A stretch of DNA of 64,000 nt from Dehalobacterium formicoaceticum (GTDB taxonomy: Bacteria; Bacillota; Dehalobacteriia; Dehalobacteriales; Dehalobacteriaceae). Location of the stretch: contig NZ_CP022121.1 in assembly GCF_002224645.1 (NCBI RefSeq), positions 3,507,501 through 3,571,500 of the forward strand, written 5' to 3'. Of the stretch, positions 27,712-36,784 are shown piece by piece. Below the pieces are notes generated by a model. That model searched no databases. It was not told where the DNA came from and was given only the letters and a program-made list of their open reading frames with translations. Position numbers and translations under genes: made by a program. Position 1 is the stretch's first letter, and every line of letters starts with the position of its first letter.

Positions 27712-28221
27712 TCATTTTTTATTTCTAAAAGTACGGATATATTTTTCAATTTCTGAGGCCACACCAACAGCATCATCAATCTGATAACAGGGTACCCCAA
27801 TCTCCCAAGGAATATCACTGGCAATGGCCAATAGTTCCCCGGTCGGGCAGAGAAGCTTTTGATGAGCTTCAGATCGAAAAACTTCAATCTTCGGTTTTTT
27901 TCCTTGACTATATCCTTCGGTGATAATAATATCTACGGGTGAAATACGTTCAATGACTTCATCCAGGGTCAATTCCTGTTCCCGTTTTTCGATGATGGCC
28001 ATCTTTTCAGGTGATGAAATCGCGACGATATCTGCCCCTGCTTGTCCGTGCCGCCAGGTATCTTTTCCCGGATGGTCAATCTCAAAACGGTGAGCGTCAT
28101 GCTTGATGATCGCCAGTTTGATCCCTTTTAATTTTAATTCCCGAATTACCTTTTCCAGTAAGGTTGTTTTACCGGACTCCGATTTTCCCACAAAAGAAAT
28201 TACCGGAATGCTTGTCATCAA
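27712..28221 (-). CDS. mobB: molybdopterin-guanine dinucleotide biosynthesis protein B
   Basis: A 169-residue P-loop GTPase that assists MobA. Walker A is FVGKSESGKTTLLEKVI; a conserved HDAHRFEIDHPGKDTWRHGQ segment follows, and then DIIITEGYSQGKKPKIEVFR. Its start codon follows directly on the moaA stop, so the genes are translationally coupled. Confidence 0.95.
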   Translation of the reverse strand: MMTSIPVISFVGKSESGKTTLLEKVIRELKLKGIKLAIIKHDAHRFEIDHPGKDTWRHGQAGADIVAISSPEKMAIIEKREQELTLDEVIERISPVDIIITEGYSQGKKPKIEVFRSEAHQKLLCPTGELLAIASDIPWEIGVPCYQIDDAVGVASEIEKYIRTFRNKK

Positions 28222-29184
28222 TTATCCCCCTATTTCATTCATATTTCTTGCCACCGGAATATAATCATGCTTCAGAATATGGTGTTGCACAGGTTTTCCA
28301 TAGATGCCGTCCATCAGGAATTGCTCCAAATGGTCTTCATCGTAATCTCGGATATCCAATTCCACATCATCGTGCAGACAAGGCTTTAGCTTGCCGTCTG
28401 CCGTAATGCGCACCCGATTGCAATCGTGGCAAAAATGGTTGCTTAAAGGGCTGATAAGGCCTACCTTCCCTTTACTGTCAGGCAGTTTAAAAAGACGGGC
28501 GACACCGATCTTACCTTTAGTGGGCAGCGGAATTAACTGGGGCACACGATGCAATATTTCTTCCCCCGTCAAAAAATGACTTTTATCCCAATCGCTTGCT
28601 TCCCCCAAAGGCATGAGTTCAATGAAGCGAACCTCAAAGTTCTCATCCTTGGTCAAATTGACAAAATCAACAATTTCTTCATCATTGAAACCCCCGATCA
28701 GCACCACATTGATTTTTATCGGGGATAGCCCGGCTTTCTGAGCAGCTTCAATCCCTTTTAAAGCTTGGGTCAGATCACCGCCTCTGGTAATTTTATGATA
28801 TTTCACCGGATCTAAAGTATCCAAACTGATATTCACTCGATTTAATCCCGCTTTTTTGAGATCAGCGGCATATTGCTCCAGCAGCAACCCGTTGGTGGTC
28901 ATGGCTAAGTCCTCCAGCCCCTTGAATTTTAGCTTGGATATTCTAGAAACCAAATCAATAATGCCCCTGCGCACCAAAGGCTCCCCGCCGGTCAGCCTGA
29001 TTTTCTTGATGCCAATATTCACCGCCGCCTGGGCAATCTTCTCAATGGTTTCAATGCGCATAATTTCATCATGGCGTTTTTTCTTTACACCCTGAGCCGG
29101 CATACAATATTGGCATTTCAGATTACATAAATCAGTCACAGATATCCTTAAATAATTGATTTCCCGACCATAGTTGTCAATCAT
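28222..29184 (-). CDS. moaA: GTP 3',8-cyclase
   Basis: Radical SAM enzyme starting molybdopterin synthesis from GTP. The 320-residue protein has the SAM cluster motif CNLKCQYC, the glycine-rich RLTGGEPLVRRG, a second [4Fe-4S] site in CHDCNRVRIT...LKPC, and the essential C-terminal Gly-Gly (MNEIGG). No moaC, moaB or moaE is in the window, so the remaining pathway genes are elsewhere. Confidence 0.97.
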   Translation of the reverse strand: MIDNYGREINYLRISVTDLCNLKCQYCMPAQGVKKKRHDEIMRIETIEKIAQAAVNIGIKKIRLTGGEPLVRRGIIDLVSRISKLKFKGLEDLAMTTNGLLLEQYAADLKKAGLNRVNISLDTLDPVKYHKITRGGDLTQALKGIEAAQKAGLSPIKINVVLIGGFNDEEIVDFVNLTKDENFEVRFIELMPLGEASDWDKSHFLTGEEILHRVPQLIPLPTKGKIGVARLFKLPDSKGKVGLISPLSNHFCHDCNRVRITADGKLKPCLHDDVELDIRDYDEDHLEQFLMDGIYGKPVQHHILKHDYIPVARNMNEIGG

Positions 29185-29236
29185 TCTGGCTCCCCCCGTT
29201 TACCTATGCCACGAAGTCCATTTCCTTCATGTTCTC

Positions 29237-30457
29237 TTATGATTGAATCAAATAAGCACTTAACTTTTGTCCGGAGTCAAGAGGTCCGCTTCCTGCCGGA
29301 ATATCCGCCAAGAGATTACTTCCCACCATAGAACTTAGTACCCCATTACCTTGTTCACCTGAAATATCTAAAAATAATTTCCCGCCGTTGAAAGTCAGCC
29401 TGCCTCGTAAAAATCTGCGGCTCGAGCTCTGTTTATGAAAGTTTTGCTTTAGCGCCACTTCCAGTTTTTCATGGAGATAGTTTTGCTGCCCGGCCATCTT
29501 TTTTATAGAAGGCATGCCCAATAATTGGAATATCACCATGGCTGATGCCGGATTTCCCGACAAACCCAATAAAATTTTCCCGTCCTTGACAGCTGCCGCT
29601 GTAGGCGAACCCGGCTTCATTTTCACCTTCCAGTATAAGGTTTCCGCCCCAATCAGCGGATAGGCATCCTTTACCACATCATAATCACCTACCGAAACCC
29701 CTCCGGTAGAAATAACCATATCTGCCTGAGCCAGTCCCTGCCGCATCAGATCTGCTATATCTTCCACCCGATCCCTGGCCAAGCCCAGCATAATCGGTTC
29801 TGCCCCTATTTCTTTGATATAGCCCATTAAGGTGTAACTATTGCTGTTCCGTATTTTCCCCGGAGCCAGTTGTTCGGAAACATCCATAAGTTCATCTCCG
29901 CTGCTAAACACAGCGATTCTGGGCTTGCGGTAAACAGGAATATTTGCGAATCCCAAAGATGCCATCAGCCCAATCATGGGAGGAGAAATGCTCAGGCCTT
30001 TTTGAGCGAAGACGGTTCCTTTTCGGATATCTTCCCCAGCGGGAACAATATTCTCTCCTGATTTGCCACCATGAAAAACGGTAACGTAGTTTTCTTTAGA
30101 TACCGTCTTCTCAAAAGGAACCACCAGATCAGCACCCTCAGGTATGGCAGCACCAGTCAGAATCTTTGCCCCCTGACCAGCACGAATCTTATGCTGAGGC
30201 GCATGACCTGCCGGAATTTCTTCAATCACTTCGATCGTAACCGGATGTTCCTTCGTTGCTGTTGCCGTATCCGCTGCCCGAAAAGCAAAGCCGTCATAAG
30301 GTGAACGATCAAAGGGAGGGATGTTTTCCTGAGCTGTTAAATCCTCCCCCAGAATCCGTCCCAGGGCATCATTCAATGGACACATTTCTACTTCTGTGGG
30401 ATGGGAATAGGCCAGTAATTGTTCCAATGCTTCTTCTAAAGAAATATTTGTTTTCAA
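29237..30457 (-). CDS. moeA: molybdopterin molybdenumtransferase
   Basis: Inserts molybdate into adenylylated molybdopterin. The 406-residue protein has the MoeA layout: PPFDRSPYDGFAFRA near residue 45, GQGAKILTGAAIPEGAD, the MoCF core (STGGVSVGDYDVVKD, then KPGSPTAAAV and LSGNPASAMV) and a C-terminal beta domain. TTG start after GGAGG. First gene of the moeA-moaA-mobB-MOSC-mobA(-hisE) cluster, with a riboswitch and terminator in its leader. Confidence 0.95.
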   Translation of the reverse strand: MKTNISLEEALEQLLAYSHPTEVEMCPLNDALGRILGEDLTAQENIPPFDRSPYDGFAFRAADTATATKEHPVTIEVIEEIPAGHAPQHKIRAGQGAKILTGAAIPEGADLVVPFEKTVSKENYVTVFHGGKSGENIVPAGEDIRKGTVFAQKGLSISPPMIGLMASLGFANIPVYRKPRIAVFSSGDELMDVSEQLAPGKIRNSNSYTLMGYIKEIGAEPIMLGLARDRVEDIADLMRQGLAQADMVISTGGVSVGDYDVVKDAYPLIGAETLYWKVKMKPGSPTAAAVKDGKILLGLSGNPASAMVIFQLLGMPSIKKMAGQQNYLHEKLEVALKQNFHKQSSSRRFLRGRLTFNGGKLFLDISGEQGNGVLSSMVGSNLLADIPAGSGPLDSGQKLSAYLIQS

Positions 30458-30507
30458 TTCGTTACCTCCAAGTTAACTTCCTTACATGTCCAAGGGTTAA
30501 AGAGTAT

Positions 30508-30534
30508 AAAAAAAGCCTGCAATGAAATGCAGAC
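30508..30534 (-). terminator. intrinsic terminator in the moeA leader
   Basis: Minus-strand GTCTGCA TTTCAT TGCAGGC hairpin followed by TTTTTTT, between the riboswitch and moeA. It is the likely expression platform: cofactor binding would favour termination before moeA. Confidence 0.8.
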
Positions 30535-30566
30535 AATTATCCCGGTTTTTTTAAAAAATCGGATAT

Positions 30567-30683
30567 CATGCATCTCCTTCGCAATCAGCAAGCAAAAGCA
30601 TTTCTGCCCTTACTCTGTGGATCTAAATCCAGGCCTGATATCCATAGCAGGTGCCTTAGGATCGTCAGGCTCGGAGCATAAGT
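30567..30683 (-). promoter_or_regulatory. molybdenum (or tungsten) cofactor riboswitch
   Basis: On the minus strand the leader of moeA carries ATGCTCCGAGCCTGACG near its 5' side and GCGAAGGAGATGCAT at its 3' side. The outer bases pair as ATGCTCC with GGAGATGCAT, and internal stems (ATCAGGCCTGGAT, GATCC/GGATC) branch between. CTCCGAGCC and GAAGGAG are features of the Moco RNA motif. Position before moeA and a downstream terminator agree. Whether the ligand is Moco or the tungsten form cannot be decided by eye. The gene-free stretch 30458-30993 also holds repeat copy B and a terminator. Confidence 0.75.
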
Positions 30684-30780
30684 TTTTAATTATTTTTAAT
30701 TGGATCTGATACTTTATTGGTTCTTAAATTATACCTCAATCCGTGTCAAGATTTCAATAGGCACATCCCAGAATAAAATC

Positions 30781-30823
30781 AAAAGGAGTCCAGCGAAAAA
30801 TATCTTTCGTTGCACTCCTTCTG
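30781..30823 (-). terminator. terminator of the small membrane-protein operon
   Basis: AAGGAGT...ACTCCTT arms with an inner CGAAA/TTTCG stem, followed on the minus strand by TTTTGATTTTATT. Confidence 0.7.
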
Positions 30824-30839
30824 ATTTTTCCGGAAAATA

Positions 30840-30973
30840 TTTGTCCGATAACTAACTGCCACTAATACCCCCGCTTCTGAAAGCGATGGGATAAGTGGCA
30901 CTAAGTTCCTGGATAACGATTTCTAAGCATCTGATGGAGTAAAAACTCCTCCTGATGCCAAGAACTCTGTTTA
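30840..30973 (-). repeat. dispersed 134-bp multi-hairpin repeat, copy B
   Basis: Reverse-complement copy of 6841-6975, with roughly 90% identity and one small indel. Several differences fall in stem positions. It ends close to the stop of the 77-residue membrane gene, as copy A ends at the EcsC stop, so both copies lie directly downstream of a minus-strand gene. Confidence 0.75.
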
Positions 30974-30993
30974 TCAATATTGAGGGATAATGG

Positions 30994-31227
30994 TTACAAA
31001 TTGTTTCTCACCATATTGATAAACTTTCTAAGGGCGGCATAACCGATTCCTGTCAAAACTATTGAAATACTTCTTGTTTTGGCAGCAACCGCTCCCGCGG
31101 CAAAACTTCCCATGGTTAAAGGCCACATATTATCAGGCCAGACTTCCTTGAAATTAACATTAGCAGCAGATAAGCGCAGTTGTTCCTTAGCTTCCTCCAC
31201 GCTTAGGACAGTTTTTTCTTGCCCCAC
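30994..31227 (-). CDS. small membrane protein of unknown function (77 aa)
   Basis: GTG start overlapping the previous gene by 25 bases. The N-terminal half is polar (KTVLSVEEAKEQLRLSAANV). The C-terminal half has Ala/Gly-rich hydrophobic stretches (GSFAAGAVAAKTRSISIVLT). I do not recognise a named family; the overlap suggests it works with the two genes before it. Confidence 0.7.
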   Translation of the reverse strand: MGQEKTVLSVEEAKEQLRLSAANVNFKEVWPDNMWPLTMGSFAAGAVAAKTRSISIVLTGIGYAALRKFINMVRNNL

Positions 31228-31478
31228 AAGAACAACCCCCCTCCCATGATCAAAGCTACAGCTGCCATGAGAAAAGCAACAAGAAAACGCGGCATTAAGA
31301 GACTAAGCCCTAAATAAATGCCCCACACACCAAAAAGCAATGCCACCAAGCATAAAACGCCTGCTGCAATGAACATTACCAGAGCAATAGCTGTGTTTAT
31401 TGCTCTTCCTTGCAGAAGAGTAAATTCCGCTTCAATAAGATTTGTTACCTGAATTAAGAATTCTGCAATACTGTTCAT
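31203..31478 (-). CDS. YqjE/phage-holin-3-like membrane protein (91 aa)
   Basis: A two-helix membrane protein: a short amphipathic N-terminus (IAEFLIQVTNLIEAEFTLLQ), helix one AINTAIALVMFIAAGVLCLV and helix two RFLVAFLMAAVALIMGGGLF, ending in a basic tail WGKKKLS. Size and pattern resemble the YqjE family (Phage_holin_3_6), and the neighbour is a YqjD/ElaB-like protein as in the E. coli yqjCDE operon. The function there is unclear, possibly stress or ribosome-membrane association. Confidence 0.7.
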   Translation of the reverse strand: MNSIAEFLIQVTNLIEAEFTLLQGRAINTAIALVMFIAAGVLCLVALLFGVWGIYLGLSLLMPRFLVAFLMAAVALIMGGGLFLWGKKKLS

Positions 31479-31482
31479 AGCT

Positions 31483-31770
31483 TTACTTCCTTTTTAGTAG
31501 TTTTACCACCAAGAAACCTAAACCAAAAGCCACCAGTAATGTGATAACCGGATGTTGTCTTACAGCATCTGTGCTCTTATCAACAGCCTTTTTGCTGTAA
31601 TCCTCTGCTTTTTTTAATAATACTTCTCCGCCTTCAATAGGCTTCTGGGATAATTCTTTTAACAACTTACTCCCTTGTTCCAAGGTAACTTCCAGAAAAG
31701 CTTTAACTTCCGATAAATCCCAAGATGTCCCTTGATTTTCTGTATTCGTTGCCTGCTTTTGTTCTTCCAT
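31483..31770 (-). CDS. DUF883/YqjD-like tail-anchored protein
   Basis: 95 residues from the Met at 31770, chosen because AAAGGAG lies 8 bases upstream; the frame is open to 31860 without a good site. A long amphipathic helix (LSEVKAFLEVTLEQGSKLLK, VDKSTDAVRQHP) ends in one transmembrane segment (VITLLVAFGLGFLVVKLL) and a basic tail KRK. This resembles ElaB/YqjD proteins. It is the first gene of a three-gene operon. Confidence 0.75.
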   Translation of the reverse strand: MEEQKQATNTENQGTSWDLSEVKAFLEVTLEQGSKLLKELSQKPIEGGEVLLKKAEDYSKKAVDKSTDAVRQHPVITLLVAFGLGFLVVKLLKRK

Positions 31771-31962
31771 TCGTTTCACTCCTTTCCTTTCTATATTATA
31801 TATTTTTTCGCTATCCATCTGTTTTTTCCTCTTATTCTGAAAGAAATATTTAATAAACATCTGCTTTTATCTCATTATATCATAATCTCATATTTTACAA
31901 ATGATATAAATTAGTGATAATCCCATGATTTGGTTCTTTTTATGATCATGACTTTAATATAA

Positions 31963-32008
31963 AAGAGCTGATTTTTATTCAGGTGCGTAACCGTTAAAAT
32001 CAGCTCTT
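31963..32008 (-). terminator. terminator after the NifS-like gene
   Basis: 13-bp perfect arms AAGAGCTGATTTT and AAAATCAGCTCTT, followed on the minus strand by TTATATT. Confidence 0.75.
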
Positions 32009-32040
32009 CACTATTGAAATATTTATTTGAGATCAATTTA

Positions 32041-33186
32041 TTATGCTCGATTGGCAGCAATGGCAGAAATAGCCTCCAAAGCAACATCTACCTCCTCAAA
32101 AGTGTTAAAGTATCCTAAACTAAGCCGCACCGTACCCTGAGGGAATGTCCCCATGGTACGATGGGCATCCGGTGCGCAGTGCAGACCTGGTCTGGCCGCA
32201 ATGTTGAAAACTTTGTCCAGAATAAAGGATACCTCCCCAGGTTCTTTATTCCCAATATTAAAAGAAACTAATGGAGCCCTGTCCTTGCCAAGCTCAGGCC
32301 CAAACAATGAAATATTTGGCATACTTTCCAGACCACCTAATAATCTCTCTGTCAATACCCTTTCCTGCTCACGAATCTCAGCTAATCCAATTTGCAATAT
32401 AAAGCGAATCCCTGCTCCTAATCCTGCAAGACCCGGGGTGTTAAGGGTTCCGCTCTCATATCGTTCCGGACACGCCTCGGGCTGCAAAGAAGGTTCCGAA
32501 TTTCCCCCGGTCCCTCCTTCTTTCAAAGGCGTAAGACTGAGACCATCCCGAATATACAATCCCCCTGTTCCTTGCGGTCCCAAAAGGCCTTTATGTCCGG
32601 TAAAAGCCAGCAAATCTATGTCCATGGCCTGAACATCAATAGGGAAAGAGCCCGCTGTTTGGGCGGCATCTACCATCAATAAAACTCCCTTTTCCCGTGC
32701 CAATTTACCAATGGCATCAATGGGATGCAAAACCCCGGTCACATTTGAGGCGTGACTGAGTATAATCAGACGGGTATTTGATTGTATCGCTGCAGCTACC
32801 TGGTGGGGATCCAGTCCCAGTGAGATAGAAGTTGTCAGCTTGGTAACCTTAATCCCCTTTTCTTCCATTGTCGCTAAAGGGCGGGTCACAGAATTATGTT
32901 CTAAAGAACTGGTAATAACGTGATCTCCTGGATGTAAAATTCCTTTTAGTCCTAAGTTAAGCCCTTCTGTAGCGTTGCAAGTAAAAACCACACGTTCCGG
33001 ATTGGGAATATTAAATAATTGAGCAACCAAGCTGCGGGTTTCCCAAACAATCTGTCCCGCCATCAATGACATATGATGGCCTGAACGGCTGGGATTGGCT
33101 CCTTTTTTTCGCAGGCATTGATCTACCGCCTGATACACAGCCTCCGGTTTAGGCCATGATGTTGCTGCATTGTCAAAATAAATCAT
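32041..33186 (-). CDS. class V aminotransferase, cysteine-desulfurase family
   Basis: PLP enzyme of 381 residues. The opening MIYFDNAATSWPKPEAVYQA, PLP-binding Lys in AFTGHKGLLGPQGTGGLY, Asp in LLMVDAAQTAGSFPID and candidate sulfur-relay Cys in RPGLHCAPDAHRTMGT match the NifS-like EF2568 subfamily. It lies 55 bases downstream of fdhD. Because FdhD receives sulfur from a cysteine desulfurase, this neighbour is a good candidate for its donor; this is inferred from context. Confidence 0.9.
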   Translation of the reverse strand: MIYFDNAATSWPKPEAVYQAVDQCLRKKGANPSRSGHHMSLMAGQIVWETRSLVAQLFNIPNPERVVFTCNATEGLNLGLKGILHPGDHVITSSLEHNSVTRPLATMEEKGIKVTKLTTSISLGLDPHQVAAAIQSNTRLIILSHASNVTGVLHPIDAIGKLAREKGVLLMVDAAQTAGSFPIDVQAMDIDLLAFTGHKGLLGPQGTGGLYIRDGLSLTPLKEGGTGGNSEPSLQPEACPERYESGTLNTPGLAGLGAGIRFILQIGLAEIREQERVLTERLLGGLESMPNISLFGPELGKDRAPLVSFNIGNKEPGEVSFILDKVFNIAARPGLHCAPDAHRTMGTFPQGTVRLSLGYFNTFEEVDVALEAISAIAANRA

Positions 33187-33240
33187 TTTCTTAAACCACC
33201 TATATAATCTATATAATCTAAAATGGGAGAAGATCAGCCC

Positions 33241-34059
33241 TTAAGAAGATAGCTGATCAGAAACAAGAATTCTTTCGGGATGGGTATACACGTTCATGCG
33301 CTTATTTCTGGCGAAGCCAATGACAGTAATACCTAATTCTTCCGCCAAATTAATGGCCAATTCCGTAGGAGCAGACACCCCAATTAAAATCGGACAGCCC
33401 ATTTTTCCGGTCTTGATTAAAATCTCGGATGAAATTCGTCCGCTGAAAACGATTGCTTTTTGAGTAAGATCAATCCCGTTAAGAAAAGCATGGCCATAAA
33501 GCTTATCTAATACGTTATGGCGTCCAATATCAAAGACATAGGAATCCAGTTGTCCGTGAGATGCGAAAGCACCGCTATGCACTCCCCCCGTTTGATGGAA
33601 GAGTTCTGAATTGCTTTCCAGAAGATTAATGTAGTGACTTACATCTCGCGAAGTAATCTTGAGGGCACTGGTGATCTCTTTCGTCAATCGGGCATCATTG
33701 GCAAAATAAAAGGAAGTCTTTCCTTTGCCGCAGCAGGAAGTAATATATCGCTTGAGGAACAATGTTTCCCCCAACACACTCCCCCCGGTTGTCTCCACCC
33801 ACATGAGGCCCTTTTCCTGGTCTAATGAAGTTTTTACCAACTGATCCGGAGTTTGAATCATCCCTTCCGAGGAGAGAAAACCTGCGATCAGCTCTTTTTC
33901 CTGTCCGGGGGAACAAACCATGGTAGTAAATTCCTGGTCGTTGACATAGACTGTCAATGCTTTTTCCACCACAACCAATTCCCTTTCCGTTTTCTGGTCG
34001 GTGCCTTCAATCTTAATGACCGTTATTTCTACTGTTGCCCCAGGTGAATGATCTGCCAT
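33241..34059 (-). CDS. fdhD: sulfur carrier protein FdhD
   Basis: Transfers sulfur from a cysteine desulfurase to the molybdenum cofactor of formate dehydrogenase. 272 residues with the family segments VNDQEFTTMVCSPGQEKELI, TGGVHSGAFAS, FDIGRHNVLDKLYGHA and GRISSEILIKTGKMGCPI. The Cys motif reads TSCCGKGKTS, two adjacent cysteines rather than the E. coli CxxC. It agrees with the nearby Moco cluster in suggesting that the organism has a formate dehydrogenase, though none is encoded here. Confidence 0.95.
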   Translation of the reverse strand: MADHSPGATVEITVIKIEGTDQKTERELVVVEKALTVYVNDQEFTTMVCSPGQEKELIAGFLSSEGMIQTPDQLVKTSLDQEKGLMWVETTGGSVLGETLFLKRYITSCCGKGKTSFYFANDARLTKEITSALKITSRDVSHYINLLESNSELFHQTGGVHSGAFASHGQLDSYVFDIGRHNVLDKLYGHAFLNGIDLTQKAIVFSGRISSEILIKTGKMGCPILIGVSAPTELAINLAEELGITVIGFARNKRMNVYTHPERILVSDQLSS

Positions 34060-34288
34060 TTTATGAGCCCCCTATGCCATCCTAAATATAAAGAAAAAGG
34101 AAGTAACATTAACTTTCTGCAACTTCCTAAATATAATTTGTTTGATGATACCGGTTTAATGCTTACTTCCACAAGGACGGAAAAAGTTCCTGCCATCAGT
34201 TTAAAAAATAAGGTCACATCATCATAATCATTGTGTACAGTTATTTCTATTTCAATACATAATCTAAACCTGCGTCGAATCCCTTAGG

Positions 34289-35419
34289 TTAAAGATTGAG
34301 CAGAGGCCTCTGATCTTTGATCCCCAGATCCACTTGATGATGAAAACAACTAAATTCCCCGGTATGGCAGGCAACACCGGTTTGGTCCACCTTAATCAGC
34401 AAAGTATCGCCGTCACAATCATAAAACAATTCCTTGACCCGTTGAAAATGGCCGGAAGTTTCTCCTTTTTTCCATAGTTGCTGCCGGCTGCGGCTATAAA
34501 ACCAGGTATATCCGGAGACAAAGGTTAAAAGGAGGGAGGATTGATTCATCCAGGCAACCATCAACACCTGGCCGGATTTTTCATCTTGAATAACCGCCGG
34601 GATCAATCCCCGGTCATCAAATTTTAAGAATTGTGTAAAGTCAGGTAAGGAAGGAATTTCTGCCGGACGCACATTAATGCCCTGCATCTGGAGAAAGGTT
34701 TTGGCTTCCTTAATACTAACCTCACCAAAATGGAAAATAGAAGCCGCCAAAACAGCACTGGATCCGCCGATGGTGAGACCATCTGCCAAATGGCGCAGAT
34801 TGCCTGCCCCGCCTGAAGCAATGACAGGAATCTGCACTGCCTCGGAGACGGCTTTGACCAAAGGAAGATCATAGCCGTCTTTCGTTCCGTCCCGGTCCAT
34901 ACTGGTAAGGAGGATTTCCCCGGCTCCTAAAGCTTCCACCTTTTTTGCCCATGACAAGACATCCAGGCCTGTGGCCTCCCGACCGCCCTTAACATAAACC
35001 TCCCAGTGCCCCTCATCCTGCTGCCGGGCATCTATCGCCACCACAATACATTGGGAGCCGAATTGTTTCGCTCCTTCCTCGATGAGGGATGGGGTTTCTA
35101 CCGCCGAGGTATTCAGGGAAATCTTATCTGCTCCGGCAGTAAGAATCTGTCTGATATCTTCGATGGTTCTTAGTCCTCCGCCCACGGTAAAGGGTATGGT
35201 CACCTCTTCTGCTGTACGTTTCACCAAATCTAACATAATATCCCGGCCTTCGGAAGAGGCTGTGATATCGAGAAAAATCAGTTCATCAGCACCGGATTGG
35301 TCATAAAACTGCGCCAATTCCACCGGATCTCCTGTATCCCGCAGATTAACGAAATTCGTTCCCTTGACTACCCTTCCCCCGGTCACGTCTAAACATGGAA
35401 TAATCCGTTTTGCCAACAT
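34289..35419 (-). CDS. hisF-hisI: fused imidazole glycerol-phosphate synthase HisF and phosphoribosyl-AMP cyclohydrolase HisI
   Basis: One 376-residue chain. Residues 1 to about 252 are HisF, the cyclase half of IGP synthase ([52 protein letters not shown]). Residues about 262-376 are HisI ([63 protein letters not shown]) with the zinc and magnesium ligands intact. The usual partner of HisI is HisE, which is separate here. It is the last gene of the his operon, and its start overlaps the hisA stop. No frame interruption is visible at the junction. Confidence 0.95.
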   Translation of the reverse strand: MLAKRIIPCLDVTGGRVVKGTNFVNLRDTGDPVELAQFYDQSGADELIFLDITASSEGRDIMLDLVKRTAEEVTIPFTVGGGLRTIEDIRQILTAGADKISLNTSAVETPSLIEEGAKQFGSQCIVVAIDARQQDEGHWEVYVKGGREATGLDVLSWAKKVEALGAGEILLTSMDRDGTKDGYDLPLVKAVSEAVQIPVIASGGAGNLRHLADGLTIGGSSAVLAASIFHFGEVSIKEAKTFLQMQGINVRPAEIPSLPDFTQFLKFDDRGLIPAVIQDEKSGQVLMVAWMNQSSLLLTFVSGYTWFYSRSRQQLWKKGETSGHFQRVKELFYDCDGDTLLIKVDQTGVACHTGEFSCFHHQVDLGIKDQRPLLNL

Positions 35420-36153
35420 TATCCTTCCTCCCCTCTGCCGATTTTAATAGCTTCCTTCAGATCCACCTTGCCCGCATACAAAGCTTTGCCCATGATGACG
35501 CCTACAATCCCCGGCTCTTTCAGCTGCCGGATCTTTCTGATATCCTCGATGGTGGATACCCCTCCCGATACAATGACTTCTAAATCACAAGTTCGGGCTA
35601 ATTCTGCCGAGGATGCCAGATTAGGTCCCTGCAAGGTCCCGTCTCTGCGGGTATCCGTGAATACCACCTGGGTGATCCCCAGGGATCGGATTTCATGGCC
35701 CAGCTCCAAATACGTTTTACCTACGGTTTCTGCCCAGCCTTCAATGGCTACCTGGCCGTTTTTACTGTCAATGCCCACCATGATTTGACCGCCATACTTC
35801 TCAACACTTTTTTGCACCAGGTCCAGATTGGAAATCGCTGCCGTGCCCAATATTACCCGGCTAACCCCCAGATCCAGAAGCTGATCAATGGAGTCCATGG
35901 TACGGATACCTCCACCCAGCTGAACAGGGATTTTAATACCTTGGACGATCTTTTTAATGACATCAAAATTTACCATTTGACCGGAAAAAGCTCCGTCCAA
36001 ATCCACCACATGAAGCCTTTCGGCACCCGCTTGTTCAAAGGTTTGGGCCATGCCTGCCGGATCGTCGGAATAAATCGTTTCCTGATCAAGTCTTCCTTCA
36101 ATTAATCGCACACACTTGCCACCTCTGAGATCAATGGCCGGAATGACTAACAT
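35419..36153 (-). CDS. hisA: ProFAR isomerase
   Basis: Fourth step of histidine synthesis. A TIM barrel starting [20 protein letters not shown], with the catalytic Asp in PAIDLR, phosphate-binding GGGIRT and VSGGVST, and the second Asp in [10 protein letters not shown]. About 244 residues from the Met at 36153, which follows GGTGG; the open frame begins 6 codons earlier. It overlaps the 3' end of hisH. Confidence 0.96.
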   Translation of the reverse strand: MLVIPAIDLRGGKCVRLIEGRLDQETIYSDDPAGMAQTFEQAGAERLHVVDLDGAFSGQMVNFDVIKKIVQGIKIPVQLGGGIRTMDSIDQLLDLGVSRVILGTAAISNLDLVQKSVEKYGGQIMVGIDSKNGQVAIEGWAETVGKTYLELGHEIRSLGITQVVFTDTRRDGTLQGPNLASSAELARTCDLEVIVSGGVSTIEDIRKIRQLKEPGIVGVIMGKALYAGKVDLKEAIKIGRGEEG

Positions 36154-36766
36154 TTTCCACCAACTCTCCAAAATTCTTTAATAATTTCATCCCCCATGCG
36201 CTGCTTTTTTCCGGATGGAACTGGATGCCAAAAACGCGATCCTCTCCCACCGCAGCCGGAAAATCTATGCCATAATGGGTGACACCGCCAATGAGAGATG
36301 AATTTGCCGGTATCACATAATAAGAATGAACAAAATAAAAATAGGTATCGGAAGGAATGTTTTTCAGAAGCGGATAATCCCCTGCTTTGCGCACTTGATT
36401 CCAACCCATATGAGGGACTTTCAATTGGTCCGGCAAATGATTAAATTTAACAACCCGGCCGGGAAAAAGACCCAAACCCTGATGAATCCCATGTTCTTCC
36501 CCTTCTTCAAAAAGCAATTGCATGCCCAGACAGATCCCTAATAAGGGCTTTCCGGCCTGAACAGCCTTTTTGATCTCGGGAAGAAATCCTCTTTCCCGCA
36601 AATTTTTCATCCCCGCTTCAAATGCTCCCACACCGGGGAGAATTATCCCATCCGCCTGGGAGAGTATCTCCGGGGTACTGCTGATCACTCCATCAAATCC
36701 GGTGCGAGCTATGCCTTTTTGGACACTGGCCAGGTTTCCCATTCCATAATCAATAATGACGATCAT
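36131..36766 (-). CDS. hisH: imidazole glycerol-phosphate synthase glutaminase subunit
   Basis: Supplies ammonia to HisF. The 211-residue class I amidotransferase has the nucleophile Cys in LLGICLGMQLLF and the His/Glu pair in GIQFHPEKSS. The N-terminus MIVIIDYGMGNLASVQKGI is typical. Confidence 0.96.
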   Translation of the reverse strand: MIVIIDYGMGNLASVQKGIARTGFDGVISSTPEILSQADGIILPGVGAFEAGMKNLRERGFLPEIKKAVQAGKPLLGICLGMQLLFEEGEEHGIHQGLGLFPGRVVKFNHLPDQLKVPHMGWNQVRKAGDYPLLKNIPSDTYFYFVHSYYVIPANSSLIGGVTHYGIDFPAAVGEDRVFGIQFHPEKSSAWGMKLLKNFGELVENVSHSGH

Positions 36767-36784
36767 TAATTCATCTCCCTGTTT

